Shown here: positions 17,043 through 25,622 of the stretch, piece by piece
Position numbering within the stretch: the first letter of the stretch is position 1
Layout of the letters: each line of letters opens with the position of its first letter
From: Luteibacter rhizovicinus DSM 16549
GTDB lineage: Bacteria > Pseudomonadota > Gammaproteobacteria > Xanthomonadales > Rhodanobacteraceae
Assembly (NCBI RefSeq): GCF_001887595.1
Contig: NZ_CP017480.1
Location: 1,957,001 to 2,021,000 of the forward strand
Reading direction: 5' to 3'
DNA: 64,000 nt
Program-made: the position numbers and the translations under genes
Notes under the pieces: generated by a model
Database searches by the model: none
What the model was told of the DNA's origin: nothing
Seen by the model: the letters and a program-made list of their open reading frames with translations, nothing else

Positions 17043-17678
17043 TCAGAACCTCACTTCGACGCTGGCGCCCACCACATTGGTATTCACGTCCTCGTTCACC
17101 GAGTAGCCTCGTCCGCTCGCCGAATAGTGGGTCACGTTCAGGCCGAGGTCGATGTTCGACGTCACGGCATAGCCGACGCCGACTCCGGCATATGCGGTGT
17201 TCCGGACGAGCGTGTTCCGGTGAGACCTCGACGTGCCGCCAGCATCGATCCGATCGACCACACGCGTGCGTGCGTGGGCGATGCCAAGACGCCCCGTCAG
17301 TGACCAGGCCGGGCTCATGTTCCAGCGGACCGTCGGGCCGAAAAGGAAGCTGCGCGTGCCGAGTTCGCTACGGATGGTGACAGCCTGGCGACTCCCGTTG
17401 TCCTTGTACAGGACACCGTCGAACTGATCCTTCACCGTGCCGAGGTTCATGTAGCCGGCCTCGATACCGAATGCGAGCGGCTTCGAGAGCTGCCAGCGAT
17501 AACCCGCAGTGACACCGAAGGCGCGAGCGGACTTGCCGTCGTGCTGTGCGCTGTCGATGTCGTAATTCGCCCTGGCGCCTTCGAAGCGTACGAAGGCGCC
17601 GCTCGAGCTGGCGGTGGCGGCGACTGAAACGAGGCTGAGCGAGAGTGCGACTGCTGTCGCGAACACGGTCCTTTTCAT
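17043..17678 (-). CDS. outer-membrane beta-barrel protein
   Basis: A 211-aa protein with a signal peptide (MKRTVFATAVALSLSLVSVAATA), alternating hydrophobic strands and a C-terminal aromatic (GASVEVRF). Features such as FGVTAGYRWQLSKPLAFGIEAGYMNLG and AYAGVGVGYAVTSNIDLGLN are typical of eight-stranded OmpA/OmpW-like barrels. It is a clear paralog of the protein at 20107-20769: both have a (R/G)xNYDI segment after the signal peptide and end in (V/A)EVRF. No enzymatic motif is visible; a porin or envelope structural role is an inference. The 296 bp up to the next gene (17679-17974) show no further gene. Confidence 0.82.
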   Translation of the reverse strand: MKRTVFATAVALSLSLVSVAATASSSGAFVRFEGARANYDIDSAQHDGKSARAFGVTAGYRWQLSKPLAFGIEAGYMNLGTVKDQFDGVLYKDNGSRQAVTIRSELGTRSFLFGPTVRWNMSPAWSLTGRLGIAHARTRVVDRIDAGGTSRSHRNTLVRNTAYAGVGVGYAVTSNIDLGLNVTHYSASGRGYSVNEDVNTNVVGASVEVRF

Positions 17679-17974
17679 GACAAATCCCTATGTGGTTGGA
17701 TGACGCACCGGCATCGATGCCGATGACCCCGTGGGGTACCGAAAGTCTACGTGCGATCGGTCGCGTGGGCGCCGTGCGGGCATGCCCACCCTCTTCGCCT
17801 AGAGGGTGGGTGGACGACGAGTAGTCCACCGTGCGGCGCGGTCTCCGGGCTGTACTCAACGCTAGCCCAGTCCTGGACGCACAAGTTGTAGCGTCAAACC
17901 CCTACTCGTCGTCGCGGCCATTGCCGAGACGAGTTCGCAGGGGCACCTACACGAAATCAGCGCAGTGCGCCCGT

Positions 17975-19108
17975 TCACTCGACGGCACGGAGTGGGATGT
18001 CGGGTGGGTCGGGGCGGACCGGCACGGTCCATTCGTTCGCCGCATACGCACGCATGCGCCGCTCGTTCGTCGCCGAATAGCGGTAGCAGTTTGCCCGCAA
18101 TGAACTGGTGTCGGACGTGAGGTTCGTTTCACACGGCCACCCGGAGGACCAACTCACTTCGGCGACGTCGTGGTTGGCGTTGAGGGTATGCCCATACTCG
18201 TGGGCGATGATCGTGAAACGTCCCTTCAGCGAGGCGATGGCCTGGTCACCGCCAAGCCATGCGAGTCCCGAGATGCCAGGTGCTACTTCATCGTTCGTCA
18301 CCAACATGAACTTGTATTCGAGTTCGCCGCGTATCTTGGGAAGACTTTCCCGCTTCGCGTAAGCATCGATGGCGTTTGTCCAGTCGACGAGTGACTCCCC
18401 GTGTCCATAAGGTAGGTCGGTCACCCCGGCGATCTGCTGGCTGTAGATCGCCCATAGCCGGTGGGTCGGCAGTACTCGCTTCATGTCGGCGAGCCACCAG
18501 GCCAGGTAGCTGGCGTGGATATGCTGCCGTGTCATGCCAAGCGTGTCGTCATGGAGGAAGAGCCAGAAGACGATGGTCGGTCGCTCCCGCAGATGGCGTG
18601 GCCTGGTTGCGACGCGCTCTGCTGCCGTGTAGCGCGGCATGATCATCGTTCGCGCTCGTATCTCGCCATGGGACAAGCCAGCCTCCACGCGATGACTTCC
18701 TTCGGTGCCCTTGCTGAAGCCGATGACTTCGATGGTGTCGGGATGTCGCACGCTGATATCCAGATGATTGCCGGTCCGCGTGGCGGCGGCCGGTTTACCC
18801 TGCCATGTTGCGACATACAGCGTGCCTTCCGCCTTGTCGCTCACTTCCCCGGGGAAGCGGATCGTGACATCGAGGGGTGATTCGATGAGGAGAAGCCCTT
18901 CGCCCAGGTCGGGATGGTCGCGCGCGTTCTCGGCCGGCACGGGAAGCACGATGGTTTGCGGCAGGCCGCGAGCCACGGCCTGGTCGAATAGCTCGATGGC
19001 GTTCGCCGGGCGTGCGTTTGATGCCGTCGAGACCAGCGGGATGAGGGCACCGAAGGCGAGCGAAAACAGAAAGGCATACGGGTAGGAGGAGGGTGATGAG
19101 GTTGTCAT
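17975..19108 (-). CDS. secreted zinc metalloprotease, metzincin-like
   Basis: 377 aa with an N-terminal hydrophobic signal segment (YAFLFSLAFGALIPLVSTA). The active-site motif IIAHEYGHTLNANHD, near residue 302, fits HExxHxxNxxHD: the metzincin pattern with Asn in place of the usual Gly. The downstream Met in NERRMRAYA could serve as the Met-turn. Family members remodel or degrade extracellular proteins. The rest (TRQHIHASYLAWWLADMKR, LEYKFMLVTNDEVAPG) does not bring a named family to mind. It stands alone on the minus strand between two paralogous barrel proteins. Hydrolase function is well supported by the motif; substrate unknown. Confidence 0.75.
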   Translation of the reverse strand: MTTSSPSSYPYAFLFSLAFGALIPLVSTASNARPANAIELFDQAVARGLPQTIVLPVPAENARDHPDLGEGLLLIESPLDVTIRFPGEVSDKAEGTLYVATWQGKPAAATRTGNHLDISVRHPDTIEVIGFSKGTEGSHRVEAGLSHGEIRARTMIMPRYTAAERVATRPRHLRERPTIVFWLFLHDDTLGMTRQHIHASYLAWWLADMKRVLPTHRLWAIYSQQIAGVTDLPYGHGESLVDWTNAIDAYAKRESLPKIRGELEYKFMLVTNDEVAPGISGLAWLGGDQAIASLKGRFTIIAHEYGHTLNANHDVAEVSWSSGWPCETNLTSDTSSLRANCYRYSATNERRMRAYAANEWTVPVRPDPPDIPLRAVE

Positions 19109-19335
19109 GAGCGTGACGATTCGATGAGAGTCCGGCGTGAATGACCGTCCTCCAGGAAGGAAGGGCCGCGGACGATATCGTGCCGGAGGGCTTCGAGGGC
19201 TGGCTTAAGTGCGCTCACGCTCGGCGCTTACAGTCATGATCGGAGCATCGGAAGGCGCGTGCTTTTCGGTCGGCCCATTGAATACCGTTCGCCGACGACC
19301 TACCTTCGAAGCTCACGGCCCGAAGGAAAGGCAAC

Positions 19336-20040
19336 ATGTCAGATCTCTCCACGTTCCCCATTACCTCGCGCTGGCCTGCCGCGCACCCCGACCGTATCCA
19401 GCTCTACTCGCTGCCGACACCCAATGGGGTCAAGACCTCGATCCTGCTCGAGGAGCTCGGGTTGCCGTACGAGGTTCACCTCGTCGACATCATGAAGAAC
19501 GAGAACAAGACGCCCGAATTCGAGTCGCTCAACCCGAACGGCAAGATCCCGGCAATGATCGATCCGAATGGTCCCGGCGGTAAGCCGATCGGTCTTTTCG
19601 AATCCGGTGCGATCCTGCTCTACCTTGCGGAGAAGACCGGGAAGTTCATTCCGGCGGATGCGGCGAAGCGCTGGGAAACCATCCAGTGGGTGTTCTTCCA
19701 GATGGCCGCGATCGGTCCGATGTTCGGCCAGGTGGGTTTCTTCCACAAGTTTGCCGGCAAGGAGTTCGAGGACAAGCGTCCGCTGCAGCGCTATGTGGAT
19801 GAGTCGAAGCGTCTTCTTGGTGTACTGGATCGTCGTCTCGACGGCCGCCAGTGGATCGTTGGCGACGAATACACCATCGCCGACATCGCCACGCTGGGCT
19901 GGGTCAACAATCTGGTGACGTTCTACGGTGCACGTGAGCTCGTTGGGTTCGATGACTTCCAGAATGTCATTGCCTGGCTCGAACGCGGCACCTCGCGACC
20001 TGGCGTGGAGCGAGGGCTGAAGATCCCGTCGCGTACCTGA
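19336..20040 (+). CDS. glutathione S-transferase, Ure2/YghU-like
   Basis: 234-aa cytosolic GST. The thioredoxin-fold half has IQLYSLPTPNGVKTSILLEELGLPYE, LNPNGKIPAMIDP and the glutathione-binding FESGAILLYLAEKTG. The helical C-terminal half has the WQWVFFQMAAIGPMFGQ-like region and the N-capping YTIADIATLGWV. The N-terminal TPNG and the QMAAIGPMFGQ stretch are characteristic of the nu-class/Ure2-like group (YfcG, YghU), which often act as disulfide-bond reductases or peroxidases. ATG 19336 follows a GAAAGG. Monocistronic, ending at a strong terminator. Confidence 0.9.
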   Translation: MSDLSTFPITSRWPAAHPDRIQLYSLPTPNGVKTSILLEELGLPYEVHLVDIMKNENKTPEFESLNPNGKIPAMIDPNGPGGKPIGLFESGAILLYLAEKTGKFIPADAAKRWETIQWVFFQMAAIGPMFGQVGFFHKFAGKEFEDKRPLQRYVDESKRLLGVLDRRLDGRQWIVGDEYTIADIATLGWVNNLVTFYGARELVGFDDFQNVIAWLERGTSRPGVERGLKIPSRT

Positions 20041-20057
20041 CCGAATCGGATGCACAA

Positions 20058-20085
20058 GAAAACGGCCGCGAAAGCGGCCGTTTTC
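20058..20085. terminator. bidirectional intrinsic terminator
   Basis: AAAACGGCCGC-GAAA-GCGGCCGTTTT: an 11-bp palindromic stem including A/T flanks, giving T-runs on both strands. It serves the GST (plus) and the outer-membrane protein (minus), which converge here. Confidence 0.93.
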
Positions 20086-20106
20086 GATCGTACAGATCAG
20101 GATGGA

Positions 20107-20769
20107 TCAGAAGCGGACTTCTGCCGCCGCGCCCCAGACGCCAACATTCACCGTGCGCTTGTCATCGGTGATGCCCTGCGCCTTCAGCGAGTAGTTATCG
20201 TAGTTGACCGTCACGCCGAAGTTCTTCGTGAAGTCATAGCCGAAGCCGACGCCGGCGTAGATGCCGTTGTCATTCGAGGAGTCGTGGAACGATTCGCTCT
20301 GGACAAGCTCGCCGTTGAACTTCTGGTTGTACTTCGCATCGTAGGACGTGTGCGAATGCGCAAGGCCCAGACGAGCCGTGATCGTCCAATGGTGCGGAAG
20401 CTCCCACTTGCCGTTGGCGCCAACGAGAATGGCACGACCCTTGAGCTCGTCCTTTTCGTGGAAGGTGGCGACGGGAGCGTTTGCGCCGGTACCGAACGAT
20501 TCCGTCTCGTCGTACTTGCTCGTGATCTTGCCCAGGTCCACATAACCGGCTTCAACGCCGAGGTAGAACGGACGATCCACCGCCCAGCGATAGCCGACCA
20601 CCGCGCCGAAGGCGGTATCGGTCTTGTCGTGGAAATCGGAGTGGCTGATGTCGTAGTTGGTACGACCGCCATTGATACCGATGAAGGTACCTTCGCTGGA
20701 AGCCTGGGCACCGAACGAAGCAAACGAAAGTGCGGCAGCCGCGGCTGCCGTGAGGAGAAGCTTTTCCAT
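20107..20769 (-). CDS. outer-membrane beta-barrel protein (paralog of 17043-17678)
   Basis: 220 aa from ATG 20769, which starts a proper signal peptide (MEKLLLTAAAAAALSFAS...QA); the frame extends 10 codons upstream without purpose. Segments TFIGINGGRTNYDIS, GAVVGYRWAVDRPFYLGVEAGYVDLG and GIYAGVGFGYDFTKNFGVTVN resemble the sister barrel 2.5 kb away. It ends AAAEVRF, giving the BAM-recognised terminal Phe. Eight-stranded OmpA-like fold inferred. Function unknown; it is divergent from the M61 peptidase. Confidence 0.83.
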   Translation of the reverse strand: MEKLLLTAAAAAALSFASFGAQASSEGTFIGINGGRTNYDISHSDFHDKTDTAFGAVVGYRWAVDRPFYLGVEAGYVDLGKITSKYDETESFGTGANAPVATFHEKDELKGRAILVGANGKWELPHHWTITARLGLAHSHTSYDAKYNQKFNGELVQSESFHDSSNDNGIYAGVGFGYDFTKNFGVTVNYDNYSLKAQGITDDKRTVNVGVWGAAAEVRF

Positions 20770-20837
20770 GAGGATCCCTGTGTTCCTGATAGTGCGCACC
20801 GGCCCCTTCGCCGGGCGGCCCCTTTACTGGCCGCGCG

Positions 20838-20867
20838 ATATTACGATCTTTTAACTTTCCACGCCAA
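20838..20867 (-). promoter_or_regulatory. candidate promoter of the outer-membrane protein
   Basis: TTGGCG (20867-20862) and TAATAT (20843-20838) with an 18-nt spacer, about 70 nt upstream of ATG 20769. It lies in the 334-bp divergent region 20770-21103, the only unusually AT-rich patch there. I see no other feature in that interval. Confidence 0.45.
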
Positions 20868-21103
20868 GTACTTTTTGACTTGCTTCCGAGTCGCAAGTTA
20901 TTGCGGTCTAAGGTAAATGACGTCGTCAAACCATCGCCTTACCGTTGCCTTGTGACAGGGTGCTGCGCTTCGTCCGTGACCTCTGGCATGGGGAACCCCG
21001 GCCCCCGGCGTTTAGCATCGAAGGCTTGCGCGAACCGCAGGGGCTCGCGCCGACCCGCTCGCATGGATGGCCGGGCGACCCACACGTTCCACGGGAGAAC
21101 TCA

Positions 21104-22999
21104 GTGAAATCCACCCTTCTTGCCTCCGCGCTGCTGGCGGCACTCGCCGGCGTTGGCGCGACGGCTGTCCATGCGGATGATGTCCCCGCTCCGCAGGACA
21201 TTGCTTATAACGGCACCCTCAAGCTCGCAGTCGATGCGACCGATCTCGATCACCGCGTCCTGCGCGTCCGCGAGACCATTCCTGCGCAGGCGGGTCCATT
21301 GACCCTGCTGTTCCCGCAGTGGATCCCGGGCCACCATTCGCCGACTGGCCCGATCGACCAGTTTGCTGGTCTCGTCGTGACCTCGGGCGGCAAACGCATC
21401 GAATGGAAGCGTGACGAATTCAACGTCTACGCCTTTCATGTGGACGTGCCGGCAGGCGCCTCCTCCGTCGATGTCGAATTCCAGACGCTGACCCCGCAGG
21501 ACACCCGCCAGGGTCGCATCGTCATGACGCCGGACATCGTCAATGTCGAGTGGAACCAGGTATCGCTGTATCCGGCGGGCTACCGCGCCGACCGCGTCCA
21601 GGTCGACGCGAGCGTGACGCTCCCGGCTGGTTTCCAGTACGGCAGCGCGCTGGAAGAAGCGAGCAAGAGTGGCGACACGGTCAACTTCAAGACGATCAAC
21701 TACGACGACCTCGTCGACTCGCCGATCTTCGCCGGCCGCTATTTCAAGCGCGTCGACCTCGATCCGAACGGCCGCTCGCCGGTACACCTGAACATCGTGG
21801 CCGACAACGCCAAGTCGCTCGAGATCAAGCCGGAAGCGCTGGAAATTCATCGCAAGCTCGTCCAGCAGATGGACAAGCTCTACGGTGCGCGTCACTACAA
21901 TCACTACGACTTCCTGCTCGCGCTGACCGACAAGCTCGGCGGTATCGGCCTGGAACACCATCGCTCCTCGGAAAATAGCGCCGCCCCGGGCTACTTCACC
22001 GAGTGGGACAAGAACTGGCTCGGTCGCGATCTCCTCGCCCACGAGTACAACCATTCCTGGGACGGCAAGTACCGTCGTGGTGCCGATCTGGCCACGCCGA
22101 GCTTCAACGTGCCGATGGGCAACAGCCTGCTGTGGGTCTATGAAGGCCAGACGCAGTTCTGGGGCAACGTCGTCGCTGCGCGCTCGGGTCTCGTGACCCA
22201 GGACCAGGCGCGCGACCTGCTCGCCTTCGTCGCCGCGACGTACGACAAGGGTCGCCCCGGCCTGTCGTGGCGCACCATCGAAGACACCACCAACGATCCG
22301 ACCATTGCCCAGCGTCGCCCGCTCTCGTATCGCAATTACCAGATGAGCGAAGACTATTACCAGGGCGGCCAGATGATCTGGCTCGATGTCGACACCCGGC
22401 TGCGCGAGCTGACCAAGAACAAGCGCAACCTGGACGATTTCGCCAAGGCGTTCTTCGGCATGAAGGACGGCGACTGGAAGGTCAATCCGTATACGTTCGA
22501 AGAAGTGGTCTCGACCCTCAATGGCATTGCGCCGTACGACTGGGCGACCTACCTGCGCGACCGCGTCGATGGGCATAAGGGCGACATCGAAGGCATCGAG
22601 CGTGGCGGCTGGAAGCTGGTCTACAACGACAAGCCTTCCGACGCGATCAAGGGCTTCGAAACGCGCCGCATGATGACCGACCTGACCTACTCGGCAGGCT
22701 TCGCCGTGTCGTCGAAGGGTGATATCTCCGACGTGCGCTGGGATGGTCCGGCGTTCAAGGCCGGCCTCTCGCCGGGCATGCACATCATCGCGGTGAACAG
22801 CAAGGAGTTCTCCGGCGACGTGCTGAAGGACGCCGTCACCGATGCGAAGACGAGCAAGGCGCCGATCCAGCTGCTGGTCAAGAACTTCGACCAGTACAAG
22901 ACGATCAACGTCGACTACCACGACGGCCTGATGTATCCCCATCTGGAACGCGACAAGAGCAAGCCCGACTGGCTGGGCGAGCTGTACAAGGCAAAATAA
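21104..22999 (+). CDS. M61-family glycyl aminopeptidase with PDZ domain, exported
   Basis: Zinc aminopeptidase of 631 aa. GTG 21104 sits 6 nt after GGGAG and opens a signal peptide (LLASALLAALAGVGATAVHA); the upstream frame is not needed. The N-terminal beta domain is followed by the gluzincin motif LAHEYNHSWDGK near residue 330 and the third zinc ligand Glu in LLWVYEGQTQFWG. GGIGLEHHRSS lies just before the catalytic site, as in the family. A C-terminal PDZ domain (AGFAVSSKGDISDVRWDGPAFKAGLSPG) likely binds peptide ends. Periplasmic peptide degradation is inferred. Confidence 0.92.
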   Translation: MKSTLLASALLAALAGVGATAVHADDVPAPQDIAYNGTLKLAVDATDLDHRVLRVRETIPAQAGPLTLLFPQWIPGHHSPTGPIDQFAGLVVTSGGKRIEWKRDEFNVYAFHVDVPAGASSVDVEFQTLTPQDTRQGRIVMTPDIVNVEWNQVSLYPAGYRADRVQVDASVTLPAGFQYGSALEEASKSGDTVNFKTINYDDLVDSPIFAGRYFKRVDLDPNGRSPVHLNIVADNAKSLEIKPEALEIHRKLVQQMDKLYGARHYNHYDFLLALTDKLGGIGLEHHRSSENSAAPGYFTEWDKNWLGRDLLAHEYNHSWDGKYRRGADLATPSFNVPMGNSLLWVYEGQTQFWGNVVAARSGLVTQDQARDLLAFVAATYDKGRPGLSWRTIEDTTNDPTIAQRRPLSYRNYQMSEDYYQGGQMIWLDVDTRLRELTKNKRNLDDFAKAFFGMKDGDWKVNPYTFEEVVSTLNGIAPYDWATYLRDRVDGHKGDIEGIERGGWKLVYNDKPSDAIKGFETRRMMTDLTYSAGFAVSSKGDISDVRWDGPAFKAGLSPGMHIIAVNSKEFSGDVLKDAVTDAKTSKAPIQLLVKNFDQYKTINVDYHDGLMYPHLERDKSKPDWLGELYKAK

Positions 23000-23002
23000 G
23001 AC

Positions 23003-23029
23003 GAAGGGCCCGCAAGGGCCCTTTCTCTT
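23003..23029 (+). terminator. terminator after the M61 peptidase
   Basis: AAGGGCCC-GCA-AGGGCCCTT stem followed by TCTCTT, immediately after the peptidase stop at 22999. Confidence 0.8.
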
Positions 23030-23032
23030 ACT

Positions 23033-23159
23033 GTAGGAGCCGATTTATCGGCGATACCCCTGACTTTGTGGGAGCCGCTTCAGCGGCGATGCTTTCAGGC
23101 GCCTTCGCGAGCACCCATCGCCGATGAATCGGCTCCCACAGATGAATCGGCTCGCACAA
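23033..23159. repeat. REP cluster, four units, partly inside a coding sequence
   Basis: Units in order: GTAGGAGCCGATTTATCGGCGAT, GTGGGAGCCGCTTCAGCGGCGAT, inverted CATCGCCGATGAATCGGCTCCCAC and a truncated GATGAATCGGCTCGCAC. The last two lie within the 3' end of the acyltransferase gene, encoding its final residues. Confidence 0.9.
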
Positions 23160-24351
23160 CAGCGGTACCGGGCACGCGCTTCGCCGCTTTCAATCCGAAC
23201 AGCGGCCGGATGAACGCCACGCGGCGGATCACGAACTCGTGCAGCACGTAGCAGCCGGCAACGGTTCCGCTCACCACCAGCGCGGGTTCCAGCCACGGCC
23301 CCAGAGACATCGGCTTCAGCCAGAACACCAGCAGGATGATCAGGCTCTGGTGCAGCATGTACCAGGGATACACCGCCTCGGTGCAGTACGGTAGCCACCG
23401 GAAGGGACGATCGAGGAAGGCCTTGCCCCAGCCGAGAATCGTCAGCAGGGCGGTCCACAGGTACAGGCAATGCGACACCTCCGTCAGCCTGTCCCAGAAC
23501 GCGTCCGGTACGCGGTGCACCCAGGAATCGGCGGTGACCAGGTGCCCGGCCAGCCGCAGGCCCATGTAGACCGCGATCGCCACGCCGGCCGTCACCAGGG
23601 TCGCCTTGCGTATCGCCACGACGCGAGTCCAGAACCCGGCCTCACGGGCAAGCAGGTAGCCGCCGAGGAAGATCGTCGCGTACTTGGCATGCTGGTACCA
23701 GTCACCGACGAAAGCATTCGTTGCCGGGAAAAACGGATCCAGCGTCAGGACATAAAACTCGAGAAGCGCGGCCGGTGCGACGATCATGACCCAGGTCGGC
23801 GCACGGCAGAAGGCGGCGACGCCGGTGCGCACCCGGGCCAACCCCAGCAGGGGCATCAAGGCGACGAGACACAGCGTGTATGTCCACAGGTAGGGCAGGT
23901 ACCAGAGGTGGTTCCAGGTGATGCCGTACTGCCACCCGCCGAAGCTGTCCTTCGGCCAGGGGTGGACGTGCCAGTAACTGACCAGGAAGTTCCAGAACCC
24001 CGGGGTCAGGTGACCGTTGGCGACGCCTTCACAGTACGGCTGGATGGGCACCACCACGAACATGCCGAAGATCAGCGGCAGCATCAGTCGCCAGGTGCGC
24101 TCCCTCGCGAATCGCCAGAGGCGACCTTCGGGCGCGGCTAGGGCGATCGCTGCGCCGGAGATCAGGAACAACAGGGACATCCGCCAGCGGTTCACGAAGA
24201 GCATCGGCCACTGCAGCCACTCGGCCGTGTACGCGCTCTTGATGTGGAAGTCCCAGCCGACAACGTAGGCCATGCCCGTGTGATACAGGATCAGTAGTGC
24301 GAAGGCGAAGATGCGCAAGGCATCGATGTCGTGGCGGCGGGTCGTGCTCAT
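23095..24351 (-). CDS. acyltransferase-3 family membrane protein (OafA/YrhL-like)
   Basis: Multi-spanning inner-membrane O-acyltransferase of 418 aa, likely modifying a surface glycan or a lipid. ATG 24351 gives MSTTRRHDIDALRIFAFALLILYH, the classic family start (R/HDIDALRxxA...H). About ten hydrophobic helices follow, including VNRWRMSLLFLISGAAI near residue 75. The frame runs 92 codons further upstream, but that part is low-quality and crosses the divergent promoter region. The last ~18 residues (ADSSVGADSSAMGAREGA) are encoded by REP sequence, so the original C-terminus was probably nearer VVRADS. Divergent from a LytTR membrane regulator that may control it. Confidence 0.87.
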   Translation of the reverse strand: MSTTRRHDIDALRIFAFALLILYHTGMAYVVGWDFHIKSAYTAEWLQWPMLFVNRWRMSLLFLISGAAIALAAPEGRLWRFARERTWRLMLPLIFGMFVVVPIQPYCEGVANGHLTPGFWNFLVSYWHVHPWPKDSFGGWQYGITWNHLWYLPYLWTYTLCLVALMPLLGLARVRTGVAAFCRAPTWVMIVAPAALLEFYVLTLDPFFPATNAFVGDWYQHAKYATIFLGGYLLAREAGFWTRVVAIRKATLVTAGVAIAVYMGLRLAGHLVTADSWVHRVPDAFWDRLTEVSHCLYLWTALLTILGWGKAFLDRPFRWLPYCTEAVYPWYMLHQSLIILLVFWLKPMSLGPWLEPALVVSGTVAGCYVLHEFVIRRVAFIRPLFGLKAAKRVPGTAVVRADSSVGADSSAMGAREGA

Positions 24352-24496
24352 GGCCGTGCATCCTGTCGTGAAGGCTGGCGACAGGATTGGCTTCGGGACG
24401 GGCCGGCACCATCGCGAAGGGCCGAAAACAAAGCTTTTAGGGACGAACTGTGGGACGGTGGGGATGGTTTTCCTAACGGACCACCGTGACGACGCT

Positions 24497-25417
24497 ATGA
24501 TTCCCCGCATGGAAGCGACCGCCCCGATACCCCCCGGTAAGGAACTGGACCAGGCCCATCGACGCCGTCGTTGGCTGATGATCGGTTTCTGGTTGCTGGT
24601 CTTCGTCACGGCGGCCATCGGCAACACGATGACCAGCCGGATGGACGCGATCCGCTACAACATCGCGGCGCCGACCTGGCAGATCGCCACCAACGAATTC
24701 AGCAGCATCACCATCGGCCTGTTCATCCTGCCCTTCCTGTTGTGGGCCTGCGACCGCTGGCCCTTGCACGCGGATACGTGGCGTCGGCGCTTGCCTTTGT
24801 ACTTCCTGGGTAGCGTGGCGTACTCCGCCGTCCACGTGGTCGGCATGGATCTGATCCGGATCCTCGTCTATGGGAGCTTTGGGTCGAGATACGAGCCGGG
24901 CCCGTGGACCACGCAGGCGGTCTACGAGTACCTGAAGGATGTCCGGACATTCTTCCTGATCGTCGCCGTCGGCCACATGGTCGAATGGTTCGGGCGGCAC
25001 ATAAAGGGCGAAGCCAGCCTCCTCGACGTCCCCGACGAGGGGCCGCCGGTGGAGGCCGTCGACCGCCCGGAGCGCTTCCTCGTTCGCAAGCTGGGGCGGG
25101 ATTTCCTCGTCGCCACGGCCGACATCGAGTGGGTCCAGTCGGCGGGCAACTACGTCAACCTGCGGGTACGCGGCCGGGACTATCCGCTGCGCAGCACGCT
25201 CGCGGCGCTGGAGACGCGGCTGGATCCGGCCGTGTTCGTCAGGGCGCACCGGAGCTATCTGGTCCAGCTGGCGCAGGTGACCGCCATCGAGCCGCTCGAT
25301 GCAGGCGATGCCCGCCTCCACATGACGGACGGCACCGTCCTGCCGTGTAGCCGGCGCTACAGGGAAAGCCTTCGCGCCGCCGCGGCAGGCGCCGAACCCG
25401 CACTGGCCCGAGCCTGA
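24497..25417 (+). CDS. LytTR-domain transcription regulator with membrane-spanning N-terminus
   Basis: 306 aa. The N-terminal half has about four hydrophobic helices (WLMIGFWLLVFVTAAIG, LFILPFLLWAC, YFLGSVAYSAVHVVG, TFFLIVAVGHMV). The C-terminal ~100 aa form a LytTR DNA-binding domain: FLVRKLGRDFLVATADIEWVQ, GNYVNLRVRGRDYPLRSTL and FVRAHRSYLVQL. Such one-protein sensors regulate from the membrane without a phosphorelay. ATG 24497 and ATG 24509 are both possible; neither has a clear SD. It diverges from the acyltransferase across 145 bp, the natural candidate target. Confidence 0.88.
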   Translation: MIPRMEATAPIPPGKELDQAHRRRRWLMIGFWLLVFVTAAIGNTMTSRMDAIRYNIAAPTWQIATNEFSSITIGLFILPFLLWACDRWPLHADTWRRRLPLYFLGSVAYSAVHVVGMDLIRILVYGSFGSRYEPGPWTTQAVYEYLKDVRTFFLIVAVGHMVEWFGRHIKGEASLLDVPDEGPPVEAVDRPERFLVRKLGRDFLVATADIEWVQSAGNYVNLRVRGRDYPLRSTLAALETRLDPAVFVRAHRSYLVQLAQVTAIEPLDAGDARLHMTDGTVLPCSRRYRESLRAAAAGAEPALARA

Positions 25418-25472
25418 CGGCTCAGGCTAGGCCGCCCACGGTCATTCGGCTACAATCCCGGACCTGCAAGAC

Positions 25473-25549
25473 GCGCTCGTAGCTCAGCCGGATAGAGTAG
25501 TGGCTTCCGAAGCCATTGGTCGGGGGTTCGAATCCCTCCGGGCGCACCA
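25473..25549 (+). tRNA. tRNA-Arg (anticodon CCG)
   Basis: 77-nt cloverleaf with encoded CCA. The acceptor is GCGCUCG paired to CGGGCGC-A; the D arm is GCUCAGCCGGAUAGAG; the anticodon stem GUGGC/GCCAU encloses loop UUCCGAA, giving anticodon CCG for codon CGG; the T arm contains GGUUCGAAUCC. A TACAAT -10 lies at 25451-25456. CGG-reading Arg tRNA. Confidence 0.96.
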
Positions 25550-25574
25550 TCTTCTCCCAAGGCGCCGCTCCCCC

Positions 25575-25598
25575 GTAGGAGCCGCTTCAGCGGCGAGC
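25575..25598. repeat. single REP unit
   Basis: GTAGGAGCCGCTTCAGCGGCGA lies 26 bp after the tRNA-Arg gene, between it and the convergent DUF924 gene. Confidence 0.85.
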
Positions 25599-25622
25599 TC
25601 TTCCAGCCCGCCGCGCTCTGTC

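Noticed and set aside
21101..22942. 613-codon open frame antisense to the M61 peptidase
   Set aside because: Composition artefact; the plus strand carries the HEYNH peptidase.
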